29,060 nt of DNA from an uncultured Clostridia bacterium. GTDB taxonomy: Bacteria; Bacillota; Clostridia; TANB77; CAG-508. The translations under genes were made by a program, and so were the position numbers. The stretch spans positions 1 through 29,060 of the forward strand of contig CAKPDZ010000011.1 of NCBI GenBank assembly GCA_934149155.1, in the 5' to 3' direction. Every line of letters starts with the position of its first letter. Position 1 is the stretch's first letter. The notes beneath the pieces were generated by a model. The model worked only from the letters and a program-made list of their open reading frames with translations. It searched no databases and was not told the DNA's origin. Positions 9,346 through 17,192 of the stretch are shown here, piece after piece.

Positions 9346-10518
9346 TTATCTCTCCATCTGCTTAGCAATATCAGCATCAACAATCTCCTCACCAGACTTA
9401 TGTTTAAGCTGTTCTTTAGAAGCATCAGACAACCCATTATCAATAGTAGCATTTACATCACATGTAGATAATTTGTCTAAGTCTTCCTTGCTAACCTTTC
9501 CATTTCTATATTGTCTAACAATTGGTAATTCATACATAGAATATTTTTTCTTTGTCCAAAATTTTAATTTATGTTTAATTACCCACCAAGCTGGTATCCA
9601 AATATATTTATGCATAGCTGGTGAAACTGAACCAATCATCCAACAATTTCTTGAGCAATGTCTCACAACATTTCTTACTTTTTCTGCTTTATCAGAATTC
9701 CATAATTCCTCCCAAGATTGCTCGTTTAAATTTCCCATTACTTCTTTACATTTAGTTCCATTACATGGCATTACATCTCCATATGGATCTATAAAGAATG
9801 TATCAAAAGCCATATCACATGGTAATAACCTTTTTTGACCATATATGTAATTAATTAATCCATGGTTAAAATACGCTCTAAACCATTTTTTTGGTGATTT
9901 AGAGTCCAAAAGTTTATTAATTAAATTTTCAAACTCTTGTGCAACCATAGGTCTATCATGAATAATATTTTTTGCTTCTACAAAATAGAAACTATTATGT
10001 AATGATGCTGTTGCAAATTCCATTCCCATTTCATTTGACAAATCATATAAAGCAACTAAATCTTTCGCATTCTTGTCTTGAACTGTCATTCCAAAGCCAA
10101 CATCAGGATGTTTCATTTCAACTAATTTTTTTAATGTTGAATATCCTTTGTTAAATCCGTCATTTAATCCTCTAATTTCATTATTTGTTTGTTCTAGTCC
10201 TTCAATAGATATTCTTATTCCTACATTTGGAAATTCTTCACATAATTTTATTATTCTATCTGTAAAAAAACCATTTGTTGAAATTACAATCCTATCTGAT
10301 TTTTTATATAGTTCTCTTACAATATCAGCAAGGTCTTCTCTTATAAATGGTTCGCCTCCTGTTATATTAGTAAAATACATTTTGGGTAATTTTTTTATTG
10401 TTTCAATACTTATTTCTTCATCAGGCTTTGATGGTGCTTTATATCTATTGCACATTGTACATCTTGCATTACATCTATATGTAACAATAACTGTACCATT
10501 TAATTTTTTTTCTTTCAT
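9346..10518 (-). CDS. Radical SAM/SPASM-domain protein in capsule operon
   Basis: Radical S-adenosylmethionine enzyme of 390 residues. The [4Fe-4S] motif CxxxCxxC is C16, C20, C23, followed by the GGEPF motif at 54-58 that binds the SAM amino group. The C-terminal third has SPASM-type cysteines (LLPCDMAF...DPYGDVMPCNGTKC...CSRNCW), which would bind auxiliary Fe-S clusters. It is predicted cytosolic. No small peptide precursor is visible nearby, so a role on a sugar, nucleotide sugar or lipid-linked intermediate is more likely than peptide maturation (inference). The last 50 residues are polar and look disordered. AAAGGG precedes the ATG. The reaction is unknown. Confidence 0.88.
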   Translation of the reverse strand: MKEKKLNGTVIVTYRCNARCTMCNRYKAPSKPDEEISIETIKKLPKMYFTNITGGEPFIREDLADIVRELYKKSDRIVISTNGFFTDRIIKLCEEFPNVGIRISIEGLEQTNNEIRGLNDGFNKGYSTLKKLVEMKHPDVGFGMTVQDKNAKDLVALYDLSNEMGMEFATASLHNSFYFVEAKNIIHDRPMVAQEFENLINKLLDSKSPKKWFRAYFNHGLINYIYGQKRLLPCDMAFDTFFIDPYGDVMPCNGTKCKEVMGNLNEQSWEELWNSDKAEKVRNVVRHCSRNCWMIGSVSPAMHKYIWIPAWWVIKHKLKFWTKKKYSMYELPIVRQYRNGKVSKEDLDKLSTCDVNATIDNGLSDASKEQLKHKSGEEIVDADIAKQMER

Positions 10519-10535
10519 ATTGACACCCTTTCTTC

Positions 10536-11234
10536 TTATTTTCTCATTTTTATAATCTTAGCAGGAACTCCACCAACAATTGCATAATCTGGAACATCCT
10601 TATTAACTACTGCTCCTGCTGCAACAATTACATGATTACCAATTTTCACTCCATCTAAAATTACAGCTTTACTCCCAATCCAGCAATTTTCTCCAATTTC
10701 AACGCCTTTTCTTGTTGCTCCTTGTAATCTAATAGGCTTATCTATGTCATTAAAATTATGATTTTCAGTATGAATACTGACCCCTGGTCCGAAAATTGTA
10801 TCATTTCCTATCTTCAACTTTCCTCTTACTGCTATAAATGCATTTGCAGCAATTCCAACATTTTCACCGATTTCAAGACTTTCTCCAAGTTCTCTTAAAA
10901 CTCCTGTACATTCTATAATTGAATTTCTACCTATCGAAAAATTATTTCCTATCTTTACACCACCTTTAGATAATGCATCAATTTTAACATAATCTTCTAC
11001 AGTTGCACTTCCTTGAAATTCAATTTTATTTTTACATCTAATATCACATTTTTTTCCTATAAATAATGTTCCTTTTGCCTTCTTAAAAAATGGTTTCATT
11101 AGCATTCCTTTTACTAACATCCTAACCTTTCTTAGTACTGTTCCAAAAACAACACCAAAAGTTATATTACTATCTACTACGTAATCTTCTTTTTTTATTT
11201 TACTTATTACTTTACTTAAAAATTTGCTAAACAT
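10536..11234 (-). CDS. Hexapeptide-repeat acyltransferase (WcaF/CapG-like)
   Basis: Second left-handed beta-helix acyltransferase, 232 residues, different in architecture from the one at 6696. A basic amphipathic N-terminus of about 55 residues precedes the helix; hexapeptide turns run from about residue 60 (LFIGKKCDIRC, VKIGNNFSIGRNSIIE, LEIGENVGIAANAFIAV) to VEIGENCWIGSKAVILDGVKIGN and the closing YAIVGGVPAKII. The catalytic-type His is in SIHTENHNF. It is likely an O-acetyltransferase for a sugar of the repeat unit. The ATG overlaps the stop of the GT4 gene by 8 bases (coupling). Confidence 0.9.
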   Translation of the reverse strand: MFSKFLSKVISKIKKEDYVVDSNITFGVVFGTVLRKVRMLVKGMLMKPFFKKAKGTLFIGKKCDIRCKNKIEFQGSATVEDYVKIDALSKGGVKIGNNFSIGRNSIIECTGVLRELGESLEIGENVGIAANAFIAVRGKLKIGNDTIFGPGVSIHTENHNFNDIDKPIRLQGATRKGVEIGENCWIGSKAVILDGVKIGNHVIVAAGAVVNKDVPDYAIVGGVPAKIIKMRK

Positions 11235-12447
11235 TTTCTCTTTCCTTTATTAAATTAGTATATATTTTTAATATCTTATTATAGTAAATATTTTCACTAT
11301 ACTTCTCTTTATATAGCTTTCTTGACATTTTACCTTGCTGATTAGCTTTTTCACTATCATCAAATAATATTTTCATTTTTTCTACTAGTTCATCTACATT
11401 ATTATAATCATACACATATCCATTCTTTTCATTTTCTATTAGTTCTGGAATTCCACCTATTTTATTTCCAATTATAGGTTTTCCTAGTTCCATTGTTTCC
11501 AATATTGAATATGGACAATTTTCATAGCAAATTGAAGTTACTACTACAAATCTTGAATTTTTTACATATTTTTTTACTTGCTCTTGTTTTAAATATCCCA
11601 CCAATTTTACTCTATCATCAAGATGATTTTCTGTTATAAATTTTTCAATGTTGTCTTTCTCTGGTCCATCTCCAGCAATAATTAGTTGTCCATTATCTAT
11701 TTGTTTTATTGCTTTTAGTACATTTAATATTCCTTTTTCCACAGATAATCTTCCAAAATAAAATGCATATTCATTATCATTGCAGTTGTTTTCTTCTTCT
11801 GAATTAATAACAAAATTGTGAATTGTTTCGATTTTCTTGTATTTAAGGTTTCCTTTTATTAATTGTTTTTTCAAAAACTCACTTGGAGTAATAATAAAGT
11901 CTATTTTAGAATATATACTATTTTTTCTATAATATTTTGCTTCTAAAACTCCCAAAATACTTTTCAATTTAGAATCTTTTATACAAGATTTTTTTATACA
12001 TGAGCTATATCCATTTTTGATACAATCTTCACAAATATTCCCTTTATAAAGCATTGCACTAGCAGGGCATATTGCCTGCATATCATGAGCAGTAAACACC
12101 ATTGGAATATTATTCTTTTTACAACAGTCAACAATCGAAGCAGATAACTGTCTCTGAAAATTATTCAAATGCACAATATCTGGTTTAAAATCATCAATAG
12201 CCTCTTGCATCTTTTTATAATTCTCTTTTGAATAAATTACATCTAAAGCTTTTAGCTTACTTCCAGTATTCAAATCTATTTTTTCAACAAAATACTCTTT
12301 ATCACCAGTTTTATTATTCCTATCATCTTTCATAGAAAAATAAGCAACTTCATTTCCATGTTCTTTTAATAATTTTCCTAGTTCAAAATAATATTTTTCA
12401 CTTCCTCCATTTAGATAGTGAAATTTATTCACAAGTAATATTCTCAA
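11227..12447 (-). CDS. Family 4 glycosyltransferase (capsule)
   Basis: GT-B fold retaining glycosyltransferase of 406 residues. The N-terminal domain begins MRILLVNKFHYLNGGSEKYY; the donor domain has YFGRLSVEKGILNVLKAI, IAGDGPE and the EX7E-type block ENCPYSILETMELGKPIIG. Around residues 125-155 is a cysteine-rich insert (CPAS...CEDCIKNGYSSCIKKSC) also found in other capsule GT4 enzymes, possibly a metal-binding loop. The start codon is TTG at 12447 with GGAG at good distance; there is no better ATG. It lies 16 bases after the preceding GT4 gene and is presumably an early step in the repeat unit. Confidence 0.9.
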   Translation of the reverse strand: MRILLVNKFHYLNGGSEKYYFELGKLLKEHGNEVAYFSMKDDRNNKTGDKEYFVEKIDLNTGSKLKALDVIYSKENYKKMQEAIDDFKPDIVHLNNFQRQLSASIVDCCKKNNIPMVFTAHDMQAICPASAMLYKGNICEDCIKNGYSSCIKKSCIKDSKLKSILGVLEAKYYRKNSIYSKIDFIITPSEFLKKQLIKGNLKYKKIETIHNFVINSEEENNCNDNEYAFYFGRLSVEKGILNVLKAIKQIDNGQLIIAGDGPEKDNIEKFITENHLDDRVKLVGYLKQEQVKKYVKNSRFVVVTSICYENCPYSILETMELGKPIIGNKIGGIPELIENEKNGYVYDYNNVDELVEKMKILFDDSEKANQQGKMSRKLYKEKYSENIYYNKILKIYTNLIKERENV

Positions 12448-12463
12448 ATTAATTCACTCCAAT

Positions 12464-13573
12464 TTATTTTCTATACAACTTCTCCGTTTTCTCAACAACA
12501 ACATCCCAATTATACTTATCCAAAATATAATCAGAAATAGATTTATCATCAAATCTATTCTCGCCATCAAGGCATGAACTTAACTTATCAGTCAAATTCT
12601 CTAAGTTACTCTTTGCAAAAGTAGTTCCATACTCTCCGCAAACCTGTACATTCTCTTCGATATCACTAACAAGGCAATTCTTGCCGTAGCTCATAGCCTC
12701 TAACAAGCTAATTGGCATCCCCTCAACATCACTTGGTAAGCAATATAAATATGTATTACTAAATAACTCTTCTAGTTCTTCGCCTTGAACAAAACCAGTC
12801 ATTACAATTCTATCATCTTGTTTAACCTTTTCTTTTATTTCATCCAAGAAATCATTTGTATGACTTGCTCCACCTGCTATTACTAATTTCTTATCTGTCT
12901 TTACATTTTTAAACGCATCAATTAGCAAATCTAATCTTTTTTCTGGCACAATCCTTGCCAAATATAATATATAGCTATCCTTTTCTAGTCCATACTTTTC
13001 TTTTATTATATTTGCTTGTTTTAGCACTGGTTTGTTTACACCATTTTCTATAAAATCAGTATCTCTATTATAAGTATCTTTAAAATACTTTTGTACACCT
13101 TTTGATAATACTATAATTTCATCTGCATATTTAGCAGCACATTTCTCTCCAAATTTTATATACTTTGTAGCAAAACCGCCCCATTTAGAACGTTGCCAGT
13201 CTAATCCATGTATTGTTACTACTGTTCTTTTTCCAAATAAATGTGGTATCCATAGCATTGCACAACTTCCTTCTGCATGATAATGAATGCAATCATATTT
13301 TCCAAATGCAACTCTTATACTTGCAAAAAATGAATATATTAATGCATCTAGTCCTTTTTTATTTATTGTAAAAACAGTTTTAATATTTATTCCTTTATAT
13401 TCTTTTATTTTCTTTGTTTTAATGTTTTTATCAGAAACATTATTTCCTTTTCTATTGTACACGTCAACTGTATGCCCTTTTCGTACAAGCCTTGTTGCTA
13501 GCTCTTCAACAACAACTTCAACTCCACCTTCTCTTGATGGAATCCTTTTATGTCCTAGCATTGCAATTTTCAT
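12464..13573 (-). CDS. Family 4 glycosyltransferase, second sugar step
   Basis: GT-B glycosyltransferase of 369 residues starting MKIAMLGHKRIPSREGGVEV, a beginning typical of GT4 enzymes that follow the initiating transferase in Gram-positive capsule loci (rhamnosyl-type WchF/Cps2T relatives share the GG(V/F)E element). The donor domain shows LYLARIVPEKRLDLLIDAF, VIAGGASH and the DVEGMPISLLEAMSYGKN block. AAGGGG precedes the ATG. Being directly behind the phosphoglycosyl transferase it probably adds the second sugar (inference from gene order). Acceptor and donor are unknown. Confidence 0.9.
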   Translation of the reverse strand: MKIAMLGHKRIPSREGGVEVVVEELATRLVRKGHTVDVYNRKGNNVSDKNIKTKKIKEYKGINIKTVFTINKKGLDALIYSFFASIRVAFGKYDCIHYHAEGSCAMLWIPHLFGKRTVVTIHGLDWQRSKWGGFATKYIKFGEKCAAKYADEIIVLSKGVQKYFKDTYNRDTDFIENGVNKPVLKQANIIKEKYGLEKDSYILYLARIVPEKRLDLLIDAFKNVKTDKKLVIAGGASHTNDFLDEIKEKVKQDDRIVMTGFVQGEELEELFSNTYLYCLPSDVEGMPISLLEAMSYGKNCLVSDIEENVQVCGEYGTTFAKSNLENLTDKLSSCLDGENRFDDKSISDYILDKYNWDVVVEKTEKLYRK

Positions 13574-13585
13574 TTATATTCCCCT

Positions 13586-14320
13586 TTATTTAGCACCTTT
13601 TTTATATACTACTGATTTCACTGTCCAAAACAATATTTTAGTTTCAAACAACAAACTTTTCTTTTCAAAATACTCCATATCCAAATCTAATCTATCTTTA
13701 AAAGTAACATCATTTCTACCTCTAACCTGCCACAAGCCTGTAACACCAGGTTTAACTGCAGTAATATACGGATAAGCTTTTCCCATATCATCAATTTCTC
13801 TAGGAAGATATGGTCTAGGTCCAACCAAACTCATGTCACCTTTAAGAACATTAACAAATTGAGGAAATTCATCAATTGATGTTTTTCTAATAAACATTCC
13901 TATCTTTGTTACTCTTGGATCATTTTTCAATTTTTTGTTTATTTTATACTCTTTTCTTGCGTCTTCATTCTCTTCTAAATATTTTTCTAATTTCTCATCT
14001 GCTCCCATAACCATTGATCTGAATTTATACATTTTGAAGATTTTACCATCTTTTCCAATTCTATTTTGAGAATAGAAAATTGGTCCATTGTCTCCAACTA
14101 TTAAATTTGCTATGTATATTCCTATCGTCATTGGCACTAGCATTATAATTCCAAATAATGCTCCTATTATGTCCATAATTCTTTTTACTATCTTGTATCC
14201 AAGTGCTTCGCCTTGTCGTAATTTTGGTGTTTCTTTTGTGACTGTTGGTAATGCATATATGTTTGCAACTACATCATCAACAACGTCAACGACTTCTTCA
14301 CGCGCTAAATTTGTATTCAC
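13586..14320 (-). CDS. Initiating undecaprenyl-phosphate sugar phosphotransferase
   Basis: Monotopic phosphoglycosyl transferase (bacterial sugar transferase family) that moves a sugar phosphate from a UDP-sugar to undecaprenyl phosphate and so starts each repeat unit at the inner face of the membrane. The 244-residue protein has one hydrophobic helix at about residues 47-74, the Asp/Glu-containing active-site block MYKFRSMVMGAD, and the conserved VLKGDMSLVGPRPYLPRE and GVTGLWQVRGR. The N-terminal 40 residues are acidic and lack the four-helix domain of WbaP/CpsE proteins. The start is GTG at 14320 behind AAGGGGGA. It follows the VanZ gene by 40 bases with no promoter or terminator that I can see between. 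Confidence 0.93.
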   Translation of the reverse strand: MNTNLAREEVVDVVDDVVANIYALPTVTKETPKLRQGEALGYKIVKRIMDIIGALFGIIMLVPMTIGIYIANLIVGDNGPIFYSQNRIGKDGKIFKMYKFRSMVMGADEKLEKYLEENEDARKEYKINKKLKNDPRVTKIGMFIRKTSIDEFPQFVNVLKGDMSLVGPRPYLPREIDDMGKAYPYITAVKPGVTGLWQVRGRNDVTFKDRLDLDMEYFEKKSLLFETKILFWTVKSVVYKKGAK

Positions 14321-14360
14321 TTTAGCTTCCCCCTTTTAAACATCCCTAAATCAATTCATT

Positions 14361-14858
14361 TTAATTTAAACCATCTACTTGCTTTCTGGATAGCTTATCA
14401 ATTAAAGCCATAACCCCTAAAAATATATAAATTCCAGTAAGCACTCCCAGAGTATCTAGCCCCACATCAAATAATCGTGCACTTCTTCCAGGCACAAAAT
14501 ATTGATGTAGTTCATCTGTAGACGCATAAAACGCGCCAAAAAGTAAGCTTCCTAATATCTTTTGCTTTTTGGTTTTCTCCATCGAATATGTATAGTTCAT
14601 TATTAAGAATCCACCTATCGTATAAATGGTATAATGTGCTCCTTTTCTTACGACTTTTTCTATTTGTTCCATTGTTTGTTTATTGGGGTCTTCTTTTTCT
14701 TTTGTTATAACATTTACTATTACTCTCGTTACTCTTGAGCTTGTCCCACTTGATTCTGTTCCACCTTGATTTGAGAAATTAAATATTACTATCATCCATA
14801 TTACTATTAATATTGCTTTTATTATTTTTATTTGTTCTTTTTTGTCGAATTTTTTCAT
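14361..14858 (-). CDS. VanZ-family membrane protein
   Basis: Small membrane protein of 165 residues with four predicted helices. The VanZ signatures are present: FSNQGG after helix 1, VVRKGAHYTIYTIGG, and DELHQYFVPGRSARLFDVGLDTLG. VanZ of the teicoplanin resistance cluster names the family, but most members are of unknown function in the envelope; this one heads a capsule operon and may have an envelope role there. A promoter at 14868-14896 places the expected transcript start only about three bases before the ATG, and there is no Shine-Dalgarno site, so the message may be leaderless. Confidence 0.9.
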   Translation of the reverse strand: MKKFDKKEQIKIIKAILIVIWMIVIFNFSNQGGTESSGTSSRVTRVIVNVITKEKEDPNKQTMEQIEKVVRKGAHYTIYTIGGFLIMNYTYSMEKTKKQKILGSLLFGAFYASTDELHQYFVPGRSARLFDVGLDTLGVLTGIYIFLGVMALIDKLSRKQVDGLN

Positions 14859-14867
14859 ATCACAATT

Positions 14868-14896
14868 ACTATATCATTTTTTTATCTTCTTTTCAA
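14868..14896 (-). promoter_or_regulatory. Sigma-A promoter for vanZ and probably the capsule operon
   Basis: On the minus strand TTGAAA (14896-14891), a 17-nt spacer ending in TGA, and TATAGT (14873-14868), i.e. an extended -10. It is the only strong promoter seen upstream of the 14.7-kb polysaccharide operon. The first 28 bases of this element align without gaps to the promoter-like end of the terminal inverted repeat. Confidence 0.7.
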
Positions 14897-14932
14897 TACT
14901 TTTTGTGGATTTTTGTTTGTAAATATGCGGTA

Positions 14933-14974
14933 AAAAATAAGAAACCACTGTTTTCAAAATGCTTTCTTATTTTT
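14933..14974. terminator. Terminator after the AAA/DUF4143 gene
   Basis: A perfect 12-bp stem (14933-14944 with 14963-14974), all A/T except one G-C pair, with an 18-base loop. On the minus strand it ends in a T run and stands five bases after the ATPase stop codon; the symmetric sequence could also stop transcription in the other direction. Confidence 0.7.
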
Positions 14975-14979
14975 GATAT

Positions 14980-16284
14980 TTATTTTATTAAAAATACAGC
15001 ATATAATGGCACTGATTTTATATTATTTTCAAATCCAAAATTTTTAGTAGAAATTCTTATCGAATATTTAGGATTATATTGTTTTATATAACTATTTAAA
15101 CTTCTGGATGTTACATTATCAGATGCTTTTACTTCTATTGGTATTAACCCATCTTCATTATATATAATGAAATCTATTTCCGAACTACTTGCTGTTGCCC
15201 AATAATAAAAATCTATATTATTAAACATTAATTGATTTGCTACATAGTTCTCTGTTATCTCTCCTTTATACAAAAATGCTTTATTTAAATATACATCATT
15301 CACATTAACTTTTAGCATTGTATTTAAGATTCCTACATCTCCTAAATATATCTTAAAAAACTCATTATTTTTATAAGCTTCTGGCGGAATATTGATACTA
15401 TTTAATTTACAACATTTACAAATCAACCTGCTTGCAATAAGCCATTCTAGCGAATCACTATAATCTCTACTTCTGGCATTTTTATCTATTTTAGAATATT
15501 GAAACTTATTCGATTTGTTCCCTATTTGGATTGGTATCGAGTTATATATCGCTTCGTTTTTTACAGCTTCTGTTTTATTAGTTATAAATTTGTTCATATC
15601 TTGTATATATGCTAAATTAATATCTTTTATTATATTTCTATTTATTTCTAAAATATTCATATTTTTAGAAGCAAAGTCTTCTACCATTTCTGGCATTCCA
15701 CCAATGCACAAATATTTTCGATACAATTCTATTAACTTCTCGTGAATCACATCATCCATTGGATTGTTTGTTTCAAAGCACTTTTTTATATACTCAATTA
15801 AATATTCTCCATTGCTTTGTACCATTAAAAATTCTTCAAAATCCATCGGAAACATATTTATCATTTCTACTTTTCCAACCGGAAACGAACTATTAAATCT
15901 TTTTAATTTTACCCCTAGTAAGCTTCCTGCACAAATAATCTTAAATGGTCTTTCATCTTCACAATACCACTTTAAAGAAGATATAAGTTCTTCACTCTCC
16001 TGTATTTCGTCAAAAAATATTATAGTGTTTTCTAAATTTGGATTTATATTTAAATTTGCACATAATCTAATGTATTTTTCTTCCGAAGAAATATTTTGCT
16101 TATATAATTCAACTATTTCAGGATGGTTTAATAAATTAATCTGTATTGTTTTTTCAAATTCATTTTTGCAAAACTCGTTAATTATGTATGTTTTTCCTAC
16201 TTGTCTAGCTCCTATAATCATTAACGGCTTTTTCATCCCTTTGTTTTTCCACTTAATTAATTTTTTATATATTTTTCTTTTCAT
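14980..16284 (-). CDS. AAA ATPase with DUF4143 domain
   Basis: AAA_14/DUF4143 protein of 434 residues. The Walker A motif GARQVGKT is at residues 25-32 and Walker B IIFFDE at about 88-93; sensor-like ICAGSLLG follows. The C-terminal DUF4143 part ends in a PD-(D/E)XK-like pattern (SSEIDFIIYNEDGLIPIEVKAS), a nuclease-like fold whose activity in this family is not established. Such proteins occur as scattered, often strain-variable single genes in Clostridia and Bacteroidia; function unknown, with DNA-related or regulatory roles proposed. GGAGGGAAGAT gives a strong ribosome binding site. It has its own TTGACA/TAAAAT promoter and terminator, so it is monocistronic, and is flanked upstream by a 33-bp phased repeat array. 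Confidence 0.9.
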   Translation of the reverse strand: MKRKIYKKLIKWKNKGMKKPLMIIGARQVGKTYIINEFCKNEFEKTIQINLLNHPEIVELYKQNISSEEKYIRLCANLNINPNLENTIIFFDEIQESEELISSLKWYCEDERPFKIICAGSLLGVKLKRFNSSFPVGKVEMINMFPMDFEEFLMVQSNGEYLIEYIKKCFETNNPMDDVIHEKLIELYRKYLCIGGMPEMVEDFASKNMNILEINRNIIKDINLAYIQDMNKFITNKTEAVKNEAIYNSIPIQIGNKSNKFQYSKIDKNARSRDYSDSLEWLIASRLICKCCKLNSINIPPEAYKNNEFFKIYLGDVGILNTMLKVNVNDVYLNKAFLYKGEITENYVANQLMFNNIDFYYWATASSSEIDFIIYNEDGLIPIEVKASDNVTSRSLNSYIKQYNPKYSIRISTKNFGFENNIKSVPLYAVFLIK

Positions 16285-16303
16285 ATCTTCCCTCCATACT
16301 TTA

Positions 16304-16332
16304 ATTTTACAGCTTTTTATTAGTTATGTCAA
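16304..16332 (-). promoter_or_regulatory. Consensus promoter of the AAA/DUF4143 gene
   Basis: On the minus strand TTGACA (16332-16327), a 17-nt spacer and TAAAAT (16309-16304). The start codon follows after about 20 bases. The -35 box directly abuts the first copy of the phased repeat array at 16335. Confidence 0.8.
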
Positions 16333-16334
16333 TA

Positions 16335-16416
16335 TTTTTTCACGTTTTTAAAGGGTTATTTGTCTACTTTTTTCACGTTTTTTCAAGGTTTGTTCACTGT
16401 TTTTTTCACGTTTTTT
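16335..16416. repeat. Three phased copies of TTTTTTCACGTTTTT, period 33 bp
   Basis: The element TTTTTTCACGTTTTT occurs three times with its CACG at 16341, 16374 and 16407, exactly 33 bp apart; the 18 bases between copies are only loosely similar. Relative to the ATPase promoter the copies are centred near -45, -78 and -111, on one face of the helix. Confidence 0.85.
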
Positions 16417-16446
16417 GTTTTTTTTTTTTGGGGGGTACTATGTTCT

Positions 16447-16488
16447 AAAAAATAGTCTAGAATTTAAAATAATTCCAGACTATTTTTT
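16447..16488 (-). terminator. Rho-independent terminator of hpf
   Basis: An 18-bp stem (16447-16464 with 16471-16488) and a 6-base loop, ending in a T run on the minus strand. The one mismatch in the DNA palindrome becomes a G-U pair in the minus-strand RNA, so the stem is complete only for the hpf transcript. Confidence 0.85.
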
Positions 16489-16511
16489 ATTTCAATCTAT
16501 TCTATTAATCA

Positions 16512-17036
16512 TTAAGCCTCTGGCTCAATTAAACCATAATTTTTACCATCTTTTAATTTATGAATAACATTAACTTTAGAAGTTTCAACATTAACAAAAG
16601 CTAAGAACATTTGAGATGGTCTTTCTTGCAATTTTAATTTAGCATCTTCTGGAGTCATAGGTTTGATGTCATAATATTCTGTTTTTAATATTTCATCAGT
16701 AACCTCATGAACTGGTGCTTCAACATCTAAAGCTTTTAAACTTGCATCTCTCATCATTTTGTCTTTCTTTGTTTTTGCTTTTCTAATTTGTCCTTCTAAT
16801 ATATCTATATCTTTATCTATTGATGCATATAGATCTTTATCTTCTGTTACAGCTCTAAACATTTCTCCGTTTGCTGATACTTTAATTTCTGCAATTTGTA
16901 CATTTTTTTCTACTTTTAACATTACATCAGCTTCAGCATCATCAAAATATTTTGCTACTCTTTCCATTTTTCTTTCTACATAATCGTTTATTGCTTCTGT
17001 TACCTTTAGTTCCTTTCCTGTTATTTTTATTTGCAT
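16512..17036 (-). CDS. hpf: Ribosome hibernation promoting factor, long form
   Basis: Long HPF, 174 residues, which dimerises 70S ribosomes into inactive 100S particles in stationary phase or stress. The N-terminal domain (residues 1-95, MQIKITGKELKVTEAINDYV, with the basic segment RKAKTKKDK) binds the small subunit near the decoding site; the C-terminal domain (about 118-170, YYDIKPMTPEDAKLKLQ...FLAFVNVETSKVNVIHKLKDGKNYGLIEP) mediates dimerisation. Both are complete. AGAGGAG precedes the ATG. It is transcribed divergently from mutS2 from its own promoter and ends in a strong terminator. Confidence 0.95.
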   Translation of the reverse strand: MQIKITGKELKVTEAINDYVERKMERVAKYFDDAEADVMLKVEKNVQIAEIKVSANGEMFRAVTEDKDLYASIDKDIDILEGQIRKAKTKKDKMMRDASLKALDVEAPVHEVTDEILKTEYYDIKPMTPEDAKLKLQERPSQMFLAFVNVETSKVNVIHKLKDGKNYGLIEPEA

Positions 17037-17079
17037 AAAAATCGCTCCTCTCTTAGTTATATTTTTTTAGTATATCTTC

Positions 17080-17108
17080 ATTATACCTTTTATTACTATT
17101 TTTGGCAA
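17080..17108 (-). promoter_or_regulatory. hpf promoter
   Basis: Minus strand TTGCCA (17108-17103), 17-nt spacer, TATAAT (17085-17080). It lies back to back with the mutS2 promoter; the two -35 boxes are eight bases apart. Confidence 0.75.
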
Positions 17109-17115
17109 GGTTTTG

Positions 17116-17144
17116 TTGAAATTTTCTCATTTTTGTGGCATAAT
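17116..17144 (+). promoter_or_regulatory. mutS2 promoter
   Basis: Plus strand TTGAAA (17116-17121), 17-nt spacer, CATAAT (17139-17144). Divergent from the hpf promoter, giving a leader of about 40 nt. Confidence 0.65.
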
Positions 17145-17192
17145 AGTAGTGCTATAAAGCCATTCGTGCTTTAGAAAGGAATGAAAATAAAA

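Noticed and set aside
9473..9838. Plus-strand frame of 121 codons
   Set aside because: Antisense to the radical SAM gene, no ribosome binding site, Ser/Phe/Leu-rich composition typical of the opposite strand of AT-rich genes.
15764..16351. Plus-strand frame of 195 codons
   Set aside because: Antisense to the AAA/DUF4143 gene, which has intact Walker motifs, a promoter and a ribosome binding site; the frame runs on into the promoter region.
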